From contig NZ_CP125295.1 in assembly GCF_030412785.1 (NCBI RefSeq), positions 2,480,001 to 2,544,000 of the forward strand: a stretch of DNA of 64,000 bases, read 5' to 3'. Below the pieces are notes generated by a model. It ran no database searches and was not told where the DNA came from. It saw only the letters and a list, made by a program, of their open reading frames with translations. This document shows, piece after piece, positions 34,649 through 43,638 of the stretch (the first letter of the stretch is position 1; every line of letters starts with the position of its first letter). This DNA is from Paraburkholderia sabiae. Lineage in GTDB: Bacteria; Pseudomonadota; Gammaproteobacteria; Burkholderiales; Burkholderiaceae. A program made the position numbers and the translations under genes.

Positions 34649-35638
34649 TCACGTCGCAGTGTTCGATATCGCTTTGCCACTCTTCGCGCGATGCCGGAAC
34701 AGGCAAACCAGCTCGCTCGCTACGTGCGCGGCCGCCAGCGCCGTGATATCCGCGTGGTCATAAGCCGGAGCGACCTCCACGACGTCCGCGCCAATCAGGT
34801 CGATTGCGCCGAGCCCACGGATGATCGAGAACGCCTGAGCTGTGGAAAGACCGCCGGGTACAGGCGTTCCCGTGCCCGGCGCAAATGCGGGATCGAGTCC
34901 ATCGACATCGAACGTGAAGTACGCCGGACGATTTCCGACCACCGACACGATGCGCTCTATCGTGGCCTTGACGCCATGTTCATGTACCCACGGTGCATCC
35001 AGAACGTGAAAGCCCATGAAATCGTCGTTCCATGTACGGATGCCGATTTGCACGGAACGATGCGGGTCGATCAAACCTTCCTTGACGGCTTTGTAAAACA
35101 TCGAACCATGATTGAGGCTTTCCGGCTGGTCGTCGGGCCATGTATCGCAGTGCGCATCGAAATGAATTACCGACAATGCGTTGCCATACTTCTCCGCATG
35201 CGCAACCAGCAATGGATAGCTGATGTAATGGTCGCCGCCTAGCGTCAGCATCTTCGCGCCCGACGCAAGGATGGTGCGCGCGTGCGCGACGATCGTCTCC
35301 TTCACCGTCGCCGGGTTGTGCACGTCGAGCCAGCAATCGCCGTAGTCGATCACCGCATAGTCGTCGAACGGATTGATACCCCACGGATACGGAAGCAGCA
35401 CGCCGAGCTGGCTGCTCGCCGAACGGATCGCGCGAGGCCCGAGACGCGCGCCGGGCCGGTTCGTCGTTGCGATGTCCAGCGGCACGCCTGTCACGGCAAG
35501 GTCGATACCCGTTAGATCTTTCGTGTAGAGCCGCCTCATGAAGGACACGACACCGGCATAGGTGTTTTCCTTCGATGAACCGTATGGCGACTCGCGACGA
35601 ATCGCGCCGTCGCCGCGTATGACTTCGCTTTTGTCCAT
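34649..35638 (-). CDS. Ureohydrolase family enzyme (agmatinase/guanidinobutyrase-like)
   Basis: A Mn2+-dependent hydrolase that releases urea from a guanidino compound. The metal-binding motifs are complete: LTLGGDHYISYP, IHFDAHCDTW and FTFDVDGLDPAFAPGTGTP. The length of 329 aa is typical of SpeB-like agmatinases and guanidinobutyrases; these cannot be told apart by motif. It is the last gene of an operon with a gamma-glutamyltransferase family protein, an aminotransferase and an ABC importer. If the substrate is guanidinobutyrate, the product GABA would fit the adjacent class III aminotransferase; if agmatine, putrescine would. Confidence 0.9.
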   Translation of the reverse strand: MDKSEVIRGDGAIRRESPYGSSKENTYAGVVSFMRRLYTKDLTGIDLAVTGVPLDIATTNRPGARLGPRAIRSASSQLGVLLPYPWGINPFDDYAVIDYGDCWLDVHNPATVKETIVAHARTILASGAKMLTLGGDHYISYPLLVAHAEKYGNALSVIHFDAHCDTWPDDQPESLNHGSMFYKAVKEGLIDPHRSVQIGIRTWNDDFMGFHVLDAPWVHEHGVKATIERIVSVVGNRPAYFTFDVDGLDPAFAPGTGTPVPGGLSTAQAFSIIRGLGAIDLIGADVVEVAPAYDHADITALAAAHVASELVCLFRHRAKSGKAISNTAT

Positions 35639-35670
35639 GTCGATCCGCGAGAGTGGTCGTTGCAGAGAAG

Positions 35671-37263
35671 TCAGATGCCCAGCGCGCAGCCGTCCTTGCG
35701 ATGGTCCGACGCGCCTGTCAGCGTGCCGTTTTCCCAGTCGATCCGGATTGCCTGCGCACCGCCGATAGCCCAGTTCGGCGGCGCCAGCCTGAATCCACGT
35801 TTCGTCAGTTCGTCGCGCGTCGCGGCGGACAATGTGGATTCCGCTTCGACGATACCCGTGCCCGGTTGCGGAAATACGCGTGGCAACGAGATCGCCGATT
35901 GCATGTCGATTCCGTAGTCCAGCACCTTCGATAAGAAATGCGCGTGTCCCATCGCCTGATAGTGGCCGCCCATCACGCCGAAGGTCATCTGCACCTTGCC
36001 GTCTTTCGTGACCATGCCGGGAATGATGGTGTGCATCGGTCTCGCGTGCGGCGCGATCGCATTGGGATGCCCCTCCTCGACGGTAAAGCTCTGGCCACGG
36101 TTATGCAGCATCACGCCGCTGTGCGGCGCCATGATCCCGCTGCCGAACGGATGAAACAGCGAATTGATAAAGCTCGCGCAATTGCGATCCTTGTCGACGA
36201 CACAGATATAGACCGTGTCCTTGTGATCGGCGGGACGATGCGTGGATACGTCGGTCATCGCATGGTCGAGGGAAATTCTCGCGCGCAGCTTCGACACGGT
36301 TTCGTCCGACAGCAACTCTTCGATATCGAGCGGTTGCCCGCGCGGATCGCCTAGCAGCGCGTCGCGAATCGAATACGCCAGCCGCGTCGCTTCGATTTCC
36401 CGATGAATCCGGTCAGCGCCGAGCGGGTCGTCGGTCGCATCGAATCCTTCGAGAATCTTCAGTATCAGCAGTGCGATGATGCCCTGTCCGTTCGGCGGAC
36501 ACTCATGCACGTCGTAGCCACGGAAGCTCGCCTTGATCGGCTTCACGTATTCGCCGCGATATCGCGCGAAATCGTCGAGCGTATGCAGGCCGCCCTTGCC
36601 CTGCAAACAGGCGACGATATCTTCCGCGATAAAGCCTTCATAGAAGACACGCGGCCCCGCTTCCGCAATGGCCATCAGCGACTTCGCGAGCAACGGCTGC
36701 CGGTGAAGCGTGCCCGCAGCCGGTGACGTGCCGTCGATCAGCATCTGCTCGCGGCTCGTCTTGTCCAGACGCAGTACCGCGGCCTGATTCGCCCAGTCGG
36801 CTGCTGCGCGCGGCGCCACTGCGTAGCCTTCGCTTGCAAGCCTGATCGCCGATGCGAACAGCGATTTGAACGGCATCGAGCCATGATCGCGCGCGAGCGT
36901 CGCCCACGCGTCGACGGCGCCCGGCACAGTGACCGCATGCGGCGAATGGCGCTCGATCGATGAAACGCCCATCGACGCGAGCATGGATACGCTGGCTGCC
37001 TTCGGTGCCCAACCTGAGCCGTTGAACGCGACGATGTCGTCGCTGCCGCCACGCGAATACAGCGCGAAGCAGTCGCCGCCGATTCCCGTCGATCCCGGCT
37101 CGACCACGCATTGCACCGCGCACGCGGCGATCGCCGCATCCATTGCGTTGCCGCCTGCCTCCAGAATCTTCACTGCCGCCAGCGTCGATGCGGGATGCGA
37201 TGTTGCCGCCATGCCATCTTTCGACATCACCAGCGACCTGCCCGGTTGCTCGAAATCTCTCAT
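35671..37263 (-). CDS. Gamma-glutamyltransferase family protein
   Basis: An N-terminal-nucleophile enzyme that hydrolyses or transfers gamma-glutamyl or similar acyl groups. The 530-residue protein (start ATG 37263) shows the family's ATSHPASTLAAVKILEAGGN N-terminus, and the nucleophile Thr before the small subunit in HKDTVYICVVDKDRN, where autocleavage would occur. The usual TTH is changed to TVY. The C-terminal part has GGHYQAMGHAHFL. I see no signal peptide, unlike E. coli GGT, which suggests a cytoplasmic enzyme for an imported compound. It follows the aminotransferase by 17 bases and precedes the ureohydrolase by 32. Confidence 0.9.
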   Translation of the reverse strand: MRDFEQPGRSLVMSKDGMAATSHPASTLAAVKILEAGGNAMDAAIAACAVQCVVEPGSTGIGGDCFALYSRGGSDDIVAFNGSGWAPKAASVSMLASMGVSSIERHSPHAVTVPGAVDAWATLARDHGSMPFKSLFASAIRLASEGYAVAPRAAADWANQAAVLRLDKTSREQMLIDGTSPAAGTLHRQPLLAKSLMAIAEAGPRVFYEGFIAEDIVACLQGKGGLHTLDDFARYRGEYVKPIKASFRGYDVHECPPNGQGIIALLILKILEGFDATDDPLGADRIHREIEATRLAYSIRDALLGDPRGQPLDIEELLSDETVSKLRARISLDHAMTDVSTHRPADHKDTVYICVVDKDRNCASFINSLFHPFGSGIMAPHSGVMLHNRGQSFTVEEGHPNAIAPHARPMHTIIPGMVTKDGKVQMTFGVMGGHYQAMGHAHFLSKVLDYGIDMQSAISLPRVFPQPGTGIVEAESTLSAATRDELTKRGFRLAPPNWAIGGAQAIRIDWENGTLTGASDHRKDGCALGI

Positions 37264-37280
37264 ACTGTATCCCCGTTCCA

Positions 37281-38651
37281 TCATTTGTCGTGCAGCGCTT
37301 TGCGCCATTGGAGCGTGTCGTCGAGCGCGCGTTTTGCGGCATCGAACATTTCGTCGATCTGCGCGTGAGACACGATCAGCGGTGGACAGAAATTGACGGT
37401 ATCGCCCAGCGCGCGCGTAATCAGTCCGTGCGACAAGGCACGCGTGCCCGCATAGGCGGCCACGGCTTCAGACGGAGGAAAAGGCTCCTTGCTCTCTTTG
37501 TCCGCGACGAGTTCGACAGCTGCCAGCAGACCGGCGCCGCGCGCTTCGCCAACGAGAGGATGCCGGCCGAGTTCCGCCACGCGCTCCTGAAAGTGCGGCG
37601 TGACGGCGCGCACATGTTCGAGAATGCCGTCTTCCTCGTAGATCTTCAGCGTCTCCAGCGCGACGGCTGCACACACGGGATGTCCGCTGTACGTGAAGCC
37701 GTGCCCAAACGTGCCGATCTTCTCGCTTTCGGTCACGAGGCCTTTGTAGATCCGCTCGTTGACCATCAGCGCCGAAATCGGCAGATAGCCTGCGGACAGC
37801 TGCTTGGCCATCGTGATCATGTCGGGCTGCATCCCGTAGGTCTGCGAGCCGAACATGTTTCCCGTACGGCCGAAACCGCAAATGACTTCATCGGCGACGA
37901 GCAGAATGTCATGCCGCTTAAGCACCGCCTGAATCTTTTCCATGTAGGTGGCGGGCGGAACGATCACGCCACCGGACGCCATGATCGGCTCGGCAAAGAA
38001 CGCCGCGATGGTGTCCGCGCCCTCCGCGAGAATCAGCCGCTCCAGCGATTCGGCGCAACGCGTCGCGAACTGCTCTTCACTCTCGCCCGGCAAGCCATGA
38101 CGATAGAAGTGCGGACAGTCGGTGTGCAGGATTCTGTCGACAGGCAGATCGAAGTCGCGATGATTGTTCGGCAAGCCGGTGAGACTCGCCGACGCAATCG
38201 TCACCCCATGATAGGCACGCGCGCGCGAAATGATTTTCTTCTTCTGCGGCCGGCCGATGGCGTTGTTGAAATACCAGATCAGCTTGACAGCGGTGTCGTT
38301 GGCTTCGGAACCGGAGTTCGCGAAAAACACTTTCGACATCGGCACAGGCGCCATCGAAATCAACTTCTCTGCCAGCCGGATTGAGGGTTCCGACGACTTG
38401 TGGCCGAACGCGTGATAGAACGGCAGCTTTCTCATCTGCCGGTCGGCTGCGTCTGCGAGCCGATGTTCGCTAAAGCCAAGCGATGCGCAGAACAGCCCGC
38501 CGAGCCCTTCGATATAACGTTTGCCCTCTGCATCGTAGACGTACACACCCTCGCCGCGCTCGATCACCATCGGTCCGACTTCGCGATGAAGACTCAGATT
38601 GGTGTATGGATGCAGGTAATGATCGATGTCGTTCTGTTTCAGGTTTTGCAT
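37281..38651 (-). CDS. Class III PLP-dependent aminotransferase
   Basis: A pyridoxal-phosphate omega-aminotransferase of 456 residues, moving an amino group from a terminal amine (GABA, beta-alanine, putrescine-type) to pyruvate or 2-oxoglutarate. Landmarks are FFANSGSEANDTAVKLI (phosphate-binding), LLVADEVICGFGRTGN (the Asp that contacts the pyridine N) and MITMAKQLSAGYLPISAL with the Schiff-base Lys. It resembles the putrescine/pyruvate and GABA/pyruvate group more than acetylornithine aminotransferase. AAGGA eight bases upstream supports the start. Its genomic partners suggest amine catabolism. Confidence 0.92.
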   Translation of the reverse strand: MQNLKQNDIDHYLHPYTNLSLHREVGPMVIERGEGVYVYDAEGKRYIEGLGGLFCASLGFSEHRLADAADRQMRKLPFYHAFGHKSSEPSIRLAEKLISMAPVPMSKVFFANSGSEANDTAVKLIWYFNNAIGRPQKKKIISRARAYHGVTIASASLTGLPNNHRDFDLPVDRILHTDCPHFYRHGLPGESEEQFATRCAESLERLILAEGADTIAAFFAEPIMASGGVIVPPATYMEKIQAVLKRHDILLVADEVICGFGRTGNMFGSQTYGMQPDMITMAKQLSAGYLPISALMVNERIYKGLVTESEKIGTFGHGFTYSGHPVCAAVALETLKIYEEDGILEHVRAVTPHFQERVAELGRHPLVGEARGAGLLAAVELVADKESKEPFPPSEAVAAYAGTRALSHGLITRALGDTVNFCPPLIVSHAQIDEMFDAAKRALDDTLQWRKALHDK

Positions 38652-38706
38652 GAGTTCATTCCTTGTTCGTCTCTTCCACGTCGGAGTTCTGTTCGTGCGG
38701 CGTGTT

Positions 38707-39471
38707 CTACTTCATCGCCCCTGAGAGAAAACGCTGCAGCCGCTCGCTTTTCGGCGTTTTCAGTACTTCTTTTGGGTGCCCTTCTTCCTCGACCACGCCT
38801 TGATGAAGAAAGACAACATGATTCGAGACCTCGCGCGCAAAGCCCATTTCGTGCGTGACCACGATCATCGTGCGGCCTTCTTCCGCGAGATCGCGCATGA
38901 CCTTGAGCACATCGCCGACGAGTTCGGGGTCCAGCGCCGATGTCGGCTCGTCGAACAGCAACGCTTCCGGCTCCATTGCGAGAGCGCGCGCAATGGCCAC
39001 CCGCTGCTGCTGTCCGCCCGACAGATGCGATGGGTAGGCGTTCGCGAAGCGCGTCATGCCGACCTGCTCCAGATAGCGCTGCGCGCGCTCGATGGCTTCG
39101 GGTTTGGTCAGCTTCAGCACGTGCCGGGGCGCTTCCATGACGTTTTCCAGCACGGTCATATGCGCCCAGAGATTGAAGTGCTGAAAGACCATTGCGAGCC
39201 GGGTCCGCATCTGCCGCAACTGCGCGGGATCGCTGATCCGGATTTCGCCTTTTCCGCCCGTCGATGTGCGTACTTCGCTGCCGTTCAGGCTCACACGTCC
39301 CGACGACGGCGATTCGAGAAAGTTGATGCATCGCAGGAAGGTGCTCTTACCGGAACCCGACGAACCGATCATGCTGATCACGTCGCCTCTTTTCGCCGAG
39401 AGCGAAACGCCCTTGAGCACTTCGTTGTCGCCGTATCGTTTGTGCAGATTTTCGACAGTCAATGCGTTCAT
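38707..39471 (-). CDS. ABC transporter ATPase, HisP/basic amino acid type
   Basis: The ATPase of a polar amino acid importer, 254 aa. It has Walker [12 protein letters not shown]-loop [10 protein letters not shown], signature [15 protein letters not shown], Walker [15 protein letters not shown] and the switch His in [12 protein letters not shown]. The [14 protein letters not shown] insertion before the Q-loop is characteristic of the His/Arg/Lys/ornithine-type ATPases. ATG 39471 is chosen over an upstream TTG. It follows the permease gene by ten bases. Confidence 0.93.
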   Translation of the reverse strand: MNALTVENLHKRYGDNEVLKGVSLSAKRGDVISMIGSSGSGKSTFLRCINFLESPSSGRVSLNGSEVRTSTGGKGEIRISDPAQLRQMRTRLAMVFQHFNLWAHMTVLENVMEAPRHVLKLTKPEAIERAQRYLEQVGMTRFANAYPSHLSGGQQQRVAIARALAMEPEALLFDEPTSALDPELVGDVLKVMRDLAEEGRTMIVVTHEMGFAREVSNHVVFLHQGVVEEEGHPKEVLKTPKSERLQRFLSGAMK

Positions 39472-39481
39472 ATGACGTGCT

Positions 39482-40207
39482 TTAGCCTTTAGCGAGAGTC
39501 GCAAAGTTCTGGGGACGCAGATAAACCAGATACCTGCGCTCGGTGAGCCGCACCAGGAATGTGATGATGGTCGTCAGCCCGAAATAGACCGTCCCGACCG
39601 AGATGAATGCTTCGAACGGCGCGTAATAGTTCGCGTAGAAATCGCGCGCGACGCCCGTCAGATCGACGATCGTGATGGCGCTCACAATCGACGTTCCGTG
39701 CAGCATCAGGATCACTTCGTTGCTGTATGCGGGAATGAACCGGCGCAGCGCCGACGGTAGAAGAATGCGTCGCCAGGCCATCATGCGGCTCATGCCATAG
39801 GCCTGTGCCGCTTCGATTTCGCCGTACGGTGTCGCGCGTAGCGCTCCCGCCAGAATCTCAGTCGTGTATGCGCAGGTGTTCGCCGTCAATGCAATCAGTG
39901 CGCACCAGTACGGATCACGCAACAGCGAGAGAACAGGATTGCCGCGCTGCCAGGCGTCCTGCATCCACTGGAACTGGCCGAAGCCGTAGTACACGATCAT
40001 CAGTTGCGCGAGCAGCGGCGTTCCGCGCATGAACCATGTGTACACCGCGACCGACCCGCTTACGACGCGCTTCGGCGACACGCGCAGTACTGCTAGCGGA
40101 ATCGCAATCAGAAGCCCTAGCGAGAGGGAGAGAACCGTCAACTGCACCGTCACCCAAAGGCCGCTCGCGTACGAAGAAAACAGTTGGCCGAATTGTTCGT
40201 ATGTCAT
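39482..40207 (-). CDS. ABC transporter permease, HisM-like
   Basis: A membrane subunit of the polar amino acid importer, 241 aa, with about five membrane segments. The EAA loop reads [20 protein letters not shown] and precedes the conserved [17 protein letters not shown]. The ATG overlaps the stop of the second permease gene by four bases (ATGA). The frame is open far upstream, but this lies antisense to and within the neighbouring permease and has no matching codon use. Confidence 0.92.
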   Translation of the reverse strand: MTYEQFGQLFSSYASGLWVTVQLTVLSLSLGLLIAIPLAVLRVSPKRVVSGSVAVYTWFMRGTPLLAQLMIVYYGFGQFQWMQDAWQRGNPVLSLLRDPYWCALIALTANTCAYTTEILAGALRATPYGEIEAAQAYGMSRMMAWRRILLPSALRRFIPAYSNEVILMLHGTSIVSAITIVDLTGVARDFYANYYAPFEAFISVGTVYFGLTTIITFLVRLTERRYLVYLRPQNFATLAKG

Positions 40208-40902
40208 CGGTGCAGACTCCCTTCGCGAACGCCTCTTTGAAGATACGTGCGTGCCTTCGCGAGACAGGCCGTCGAGCCCGATGTGACCACGAGATAGACG
40301 GCGCAGGCGGCCAGATAGAAAGTCATGGGCGTCTGCGTCGTGCGGCCCGCCTGGTCGGCGATGAACATCACATCGTGCAGGCCGATCAGCGACGCGATCG
40401 CCGTCGCCTTCAGCAGCACGAGCCAGTTGTTGACGGCGGCAGGCAGCGCCAGACGCATCATCTGCGGAAACAGAATGCGCCGGAACGCGAGCCAGCCGGA
40501 AAAGCCATATGCACGCGCCGCCTCCATCTGCCCGCGCGGCACGCTGAGAATTGCGCCGCGAAAGGTCTCGGTGAAATATGCGCCGAATATGAAGCCGATG
40601 GTCAGCACGGCTGCAACGAAGGCGTCGACGTCCGGTGCATGAAAGCCGAGTAACGAGGCGATCCGGTTGAGGATCAGTTGCCCGCCGTAAAACACGAGCA
40701 GCATCATGACGAACTCGGGCACGCCGCGAATGAGCGTCGTATAGGCAGATGCCATCGATACGACCGCCCGCGACCCGTAGAGCTTCGCCACCGCGCCGAC
40801 CATGCCGAGGCACACCGCGAGTACCACCGACAGAACGGCGAGGATGAGCGTGATCCCGGCACCCTGCAAAAGCGCGGGGAAGTACCGCTGAAGTTCGAGC
40901 AT
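40204..40902 (-). CDS. ABC transporter permease, HisQ-like
   Basis: The partner membrane subunit, 232 aa. The EAA loop is QMEAARAYGFSGWLAFRRIL followed by PQMMRLALPAAVNNWLVLLK. The N-terminal GAGITLILAVLSVVLAV is typical of the HisQ/ArtQ subfamily. It overlaps the HisM-like gene by four bases and follows the binding-protein gene by 68 bases. Confidence 0.92.
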   Translation of the reverse strand: MLELQRYFPALLQGAGITLILAVLSVVLAVCLGMVGAVAKLYGSRAVVSMASAYTTLIRGVPEFVMMLLVFYGGQLILNRIASLLGFHAPDVDAFVAAVLTIGFIFGAYFTETFRGAILSVPRGQMEAARAYGFSGWLAFRRILFPQMMRLALPAAVNNWLVLLKATAIASLIGLHDVMFIADQAGRTTQTPMTFYLAACAVYLVVTSGSTACLAKARTYLQRGVREGSLHR

Positions 40903-40970
40903 GATTCCGCCTGTGATTGCGTGATGGGAAACCGCGATGCAGGAGTGCGTGCAGCAGCTCGCCGGCGATA

Positions 40971-41765
40971 TCAGTAGATGTCGAAGTCGAAGTACTTCTT
41001 CTCGATCGACTGATAGGTGCCGTTTGCACGGATCGCTTCGATGGCGTGATTGAATTGCTGCTTCAGATCGTCATCGCCCTTGCGCACGGGGATGCCGTAG
41101 CCTTCGCCGAGCAATGCCTTCTGTTCCGGCGTCGCGCCGAGAATCGGCTGTCCGACGAACTTGAAGTTTGCACCTTCCGGCTTGGTCAGGAACGCGCTAT
41201 AGGCGGCGGTCGCATCCTGCAAACCTGCGTCGAGACGGCCGGAGCGAAGGTCCATGTACGCCTCGTCCTGCGTTGCATAGCGCACGATCTGCACGCCGCT
41301 CTGCACCCAGTACGCGCTCGCGTACTTGTCAGCCAGCGTGCCGCGCTGGACGCCGACGCGCTTGCCCTTCAGTTCAGCGGGCGTTGCGTCCTTGATCGGA
41401 CTCGTCTTCGATGCGATCAGTCTGCGCGGCGAGTTGTAGTACTTTTCCGTGAAGTCGACCTTCTGTTTGCGCTCCGCCGTGATAGCCACGGAAGCGACGA
41501 TCGCGTCGATCTTCTCGGCCTGCAATGCAGGAATCAGGCCGTCCCAGTTGATCTGCACCAGCGTGCAGTTCGCGTGCATTTGCGCACACAGCGCGTGGAT
41601 CATGTCGATATCGAAACCAACCGGTTTGCCGTCCGGCTGAATCGACGAGAACGGCGGATAAGCGCCTTCATAGCCGATGCGGATGTCTTTCCATTCCTTC
41701 GCATATGCGTTCAAGGCAAGCATGCATACGGCCAGTCCCAGAAGATTCTTTGCAAGTCGTTTCAT
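40971..41765 (-). CDS. Periplasmic amino acid-binding protein (LAO/ArgT-like)
   Basis: The ligand-binding component of the importer, 264 aa with signal peptide (LLGLAVCMLALNAYAKEW). The mature protein has the family pattern IRIGYEGAYPPFSSIQPDGK, GFDIDMIHALCAQM, IDAIVASVAITAERKQKVDF and GKRVGVQRGTLADKYA. The pattern matches lysine/arginine/ornithine- and octopine/nopaline-type binding proteins, so a cationic or guanidino ligand is likely. ATG 41765 is preferred to the TTG at 41777. Confidence 0.92.
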   Translation of the reverse strand: MKRLAKNLLGLAVCMLALNAYAKEWKDIRIGYEGAYPPFSSIQPDGKPVGFDIDMIHALCAQMHANCTLVQINWDGLIPALQAEKIDAIVASVAITAERKQKVDFTEKYYNSPRRLIASKTSPIKDATPAELKGKRVGVQRGTLADKYASAYWVQSGVQIVRYATQDEAYMDLRSGRLDAGLQDATAAYSAFLTKPEGANFKFVGQPILGATPEQKALLGEGYGIPVRKGDDDLKQQFNHAIEAIRANGTYQSIEKKYFDFDIY

Positions 41766-41882
41766 GTCGAGGCTCAATGGGTTGATGTAATCGCGTGCAG
41801 TCAGGCGCTTCCGTCTCCGTCTTTTTTGTTCGTACTACTGATGCAAAAACTTGTTCCCCAGATCTTTGCATGACTTTCGCCT

Positions 41883-42554
41883 TTAGCGATTCGACGTCAT
41901 CCACTGACGCAGCGCCGGCACGGTCGCTTCGATGTGCTCCCGCACGGCGGTTTCAACGGCTACGGGATCGCCGCTGCTGATGGCATCGATGATGGTCGTA
42001 TGGTCGTCGCGCGAAGTCATTGGCTTGTCAGCGAGTTGCAACCAGAGTCGCATGTGGGGTTCGACGACGGTGTGAAGACCGGCAATCTGTGCGACAAGGC
42101 GTTTGCGCCCGCTCAGCTGACACAGGTACTCGTGGAAATTGCGGTGCGCGCTGACCCACTGGTGCGCGTCCTGCTCGTGGCTCTCCATGACTTCCAGCAG
42201 CCGGGCGAGTTCACCGACATGCGTCGGCGTGATTCGGGGAAGCGCCATCTTCGCCGCGAGCCCTTCGAGCGCGCCGCGCATGCAGAAGACCTCTTCCATT
42301 TCGTCGGCATCCAGCCCGCGAACGATCGCCCCGCGATTCGGCCGGATGACGACGAGTCCTTCGCTTGCGAGTCGGCGGAATGCTTCGCGTACGGGCATGC
42401 GGCTCGTGTCGATCTCAGCGGCGATCTCTTCCGGAATCAACCGGTCACCGGCGCGATATGTACCCATGCGGATGCGATACAACACATACGCGTAGGCCTC
42501 TTCTTCCGCCGTGGCCGCAAACCCGGCACGAAATGAATGAACGCTGTCTTCCAT
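41883..42554 (-). CDS. GntR regulator, FCD (FadR) subfamily
   Basis: A 223-residue repressor-type regulator with an N-terminal winged helix (about 20-85, including LIPEEIAAEIDTSRMPVREA and FRRLASEGLVVIRPNRGAIV) and a C-terminal all-helical FCD ligand-binding domain whose metal-coordinating residues include His in HRNFHEYL and HIEA. It is the first gene of the minus-strand set leading to the importer and amine-catabolic enzymes. Inverted repeats just upstream of its start suggest autoregulation. Confidence 0.93.
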   Translation of the reverse strand: MEDSVHSFRAGFAATAEEEAYAYVLYRIRMGTYRAGDRLIPEEIAAEIDTSRMPVREAFRRLASEGLVVIRPNRGAIVRGLDADEMEEVFCMRGALEGLAAKMALPRITPTHVGELARLLEVMESHEQDAHQWVSAHRNFHEYLCQLSGRKRLVAQIAGLHTVVEPHMRLWLQLADKPMTSRDDHTTIIDAISSGDPVAVETAVREHIEATVPALRQWMTSNR

Positions 42555-42598
42555 GATGTTCTGGATCGTTGCACTCGTTGAAATTTATTTGTAAGGCT

Positions 42599-42634
42599 GG
42601 ATATTTGTATCCGTGGATTTAATATATCAATCCA
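42599..42634. promoter_or_regulatory. Two inverted repeats, candidate GntR operator
   Basis: GGATA-TTTG-TATCC at 42599-42612 and TGGATT-N9-AATCCA at 42614-42634 lie in an AT-rich block 45-80 bases upstream of the GntR start codon. Both are perfect in their arms and share GGAT/ATCC half-sites. Binding by the adjacent regulator is inferred. Confidence 0.5.
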
Positions 42635-42677
42635 ATAAAGCGTCAAAATAAGTAATAACCCTTACATGGCGCGACGC

Positions 42678-42707
42678 GCAGATTTCTCACGCAGATTTCT
42701 CACGCAG
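42678..42707 (+). repeat. 13-bp tandem repeat, 2.3 units
   Basis: GCAGATTTCTCAC at 42678-42690 and 42691-42703, then GCAG. It marks the boundary between the GntR promoter and a zone of gene remnants. Confidence 0.75.
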
Positions 42708-42713
42708 GTATGA

Positions 42714-42827
42714 CGCGCTGTCAAACGCTTTGCCTGGCGTGATGATCTCGATGTGTGGGAGGACGAACTCTGTGCGGCAGAGAAGGGGTTACCGGCACGC
42801 GCGGCCTGGAGGTACTGGACTTTTTGA
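42714..42827 (+). pseudogene. C-terminal fragment of an unidentified gene
   Basis: A 37-codon open stretch ending at TGA 42825-42827 translates to AVKRFAWRDDLDVWEDELC and then AAEKGLPARAAWRYWTF. It has the composition of a true coding end (Trp-rich, acidic) but no start codon and a stop at its left edge. I do not recognise the parent family. It probably survives from a gene lost by the same events that cut the following DUF1223 copy. Confidence 0.4.
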
Positions 42828-42842
42828 GGGCAAGGCGGACGG

Positions 42843-43277
42843 GTGATCGAAAAACCGCCGGAGATGGTGATCGACAGCAAGGCAGAAGTGGTTGGTTCGA
42901 ATCGCACTGTGGCGAACTCGGCCATCGACCATGCGAAGCAAGTCGCGGTGATGGCCGCTGCAGTCAGCGCCACGCGCGAAAATCACAGCGTCTCGGTGTT
43001 CATTGGACCTGGAAGCGGGCGCGCACGCGTGCTGCTAGCGGGCTACGATGGGCGCGACGTCACGCCGGTCCAGCGTGACGAGAACGCGGATCACGCGCTC
43101 GCCGAATCAAACGTCGTACGCGGTCTTGCGACAATCGATGAGTGGTTGGGTGCGGCACTTGCCTTGAGTACGAATGCGATCAACGGCGAGCATCTCGCGG
43201 TGCCGCTGGAAGCAGACGATGGCGCGATCATCGGCGCCACCCTTGTTGGCGATGTGAGTGTAATGCTCATGCACTGA
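42843..43277 (+). pseudogene. Truncated DUF1223 paralogue
   Basis: The 144-codon frame aligns with the C-terminal 60% of the DUF1223 protein at 29130: EMVIDSKAEVVGSNRTVANS, FIGPGSGRARVLLAGYDGRD, and ITGEHMAV/INGEHLAV. The signal peptide and the CxxC half are missing; the match begins abruptly at EMVID. A GTG at 42843 could act as a start, but without the redox motif the product would not work as a thioredoxin-like protein. I call it a pseudogene produced by 5' deletion. Confidence 0.75.
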
Positions 43278-43398
43278 GGGTTTGTTTCTGCTGGCGAACG
43301 AAGCGAAATTTTGTGGTTCCGGTACTCGCCCCACGCGTTGAAGTCTTTACCGTCGCATTTTTAGCTAACGACGTCTTCGCGCGACGGAACAACGTAGT

Positions 43399-43638
43399 TC
43401 AGGCAAAGCGCGTTGGGCGAATATCGCAAGGCGGCAGCGGCATTGGCTCTTCGTCGACAAATGCAGTGCCACACCGCACGGCAAACGCAAAAGCTGATTG
43501 ACGATTGGCAAAATGCCCGAGGTCGCCAAGCGACGTGACATCTCCGTCTTCTTCGAGAATCGATACGCGCGCAACAAACGTGTTGCCACTGCGCGCAACC
43601 GACGGTTGAATCGCTACGCCGTGATGGTAGAAATGCAT
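43399..43638 (-). CDS. Small hypothetical protein (79 aa)
   Basis: Encodes a compact soluble protein beginning MHFYHHGVAIQPSVARSG, with a pattern (FVARVSILEEDGDVTSLGDL, then FANRQSAFAFAVRCGTAFVD) that looks like a small beta-alpha domain. GGGGGA lies four bases before ATG 43638. The frame extends upstream, but without family-like sequence. I think similar short proteins occur in other Burkholderiaceae; the function is unknown. Confidence 0.65.
   Translation of the reverse strand: MHFYHHGVAIQPSVARSGNTFVARVSILEEDGDVTSLGDLGHFANRQSAFAFAVRCGTAFVDEEPMPLPPCDIRPTRFA

Noticed and set aside
42678..42707. Could the short tandem repeats be a CRISPR array
   Set aside because: Units of 10-15 bases, directly adjacent with no spacers, two or three copies only, no cas genes in the window.
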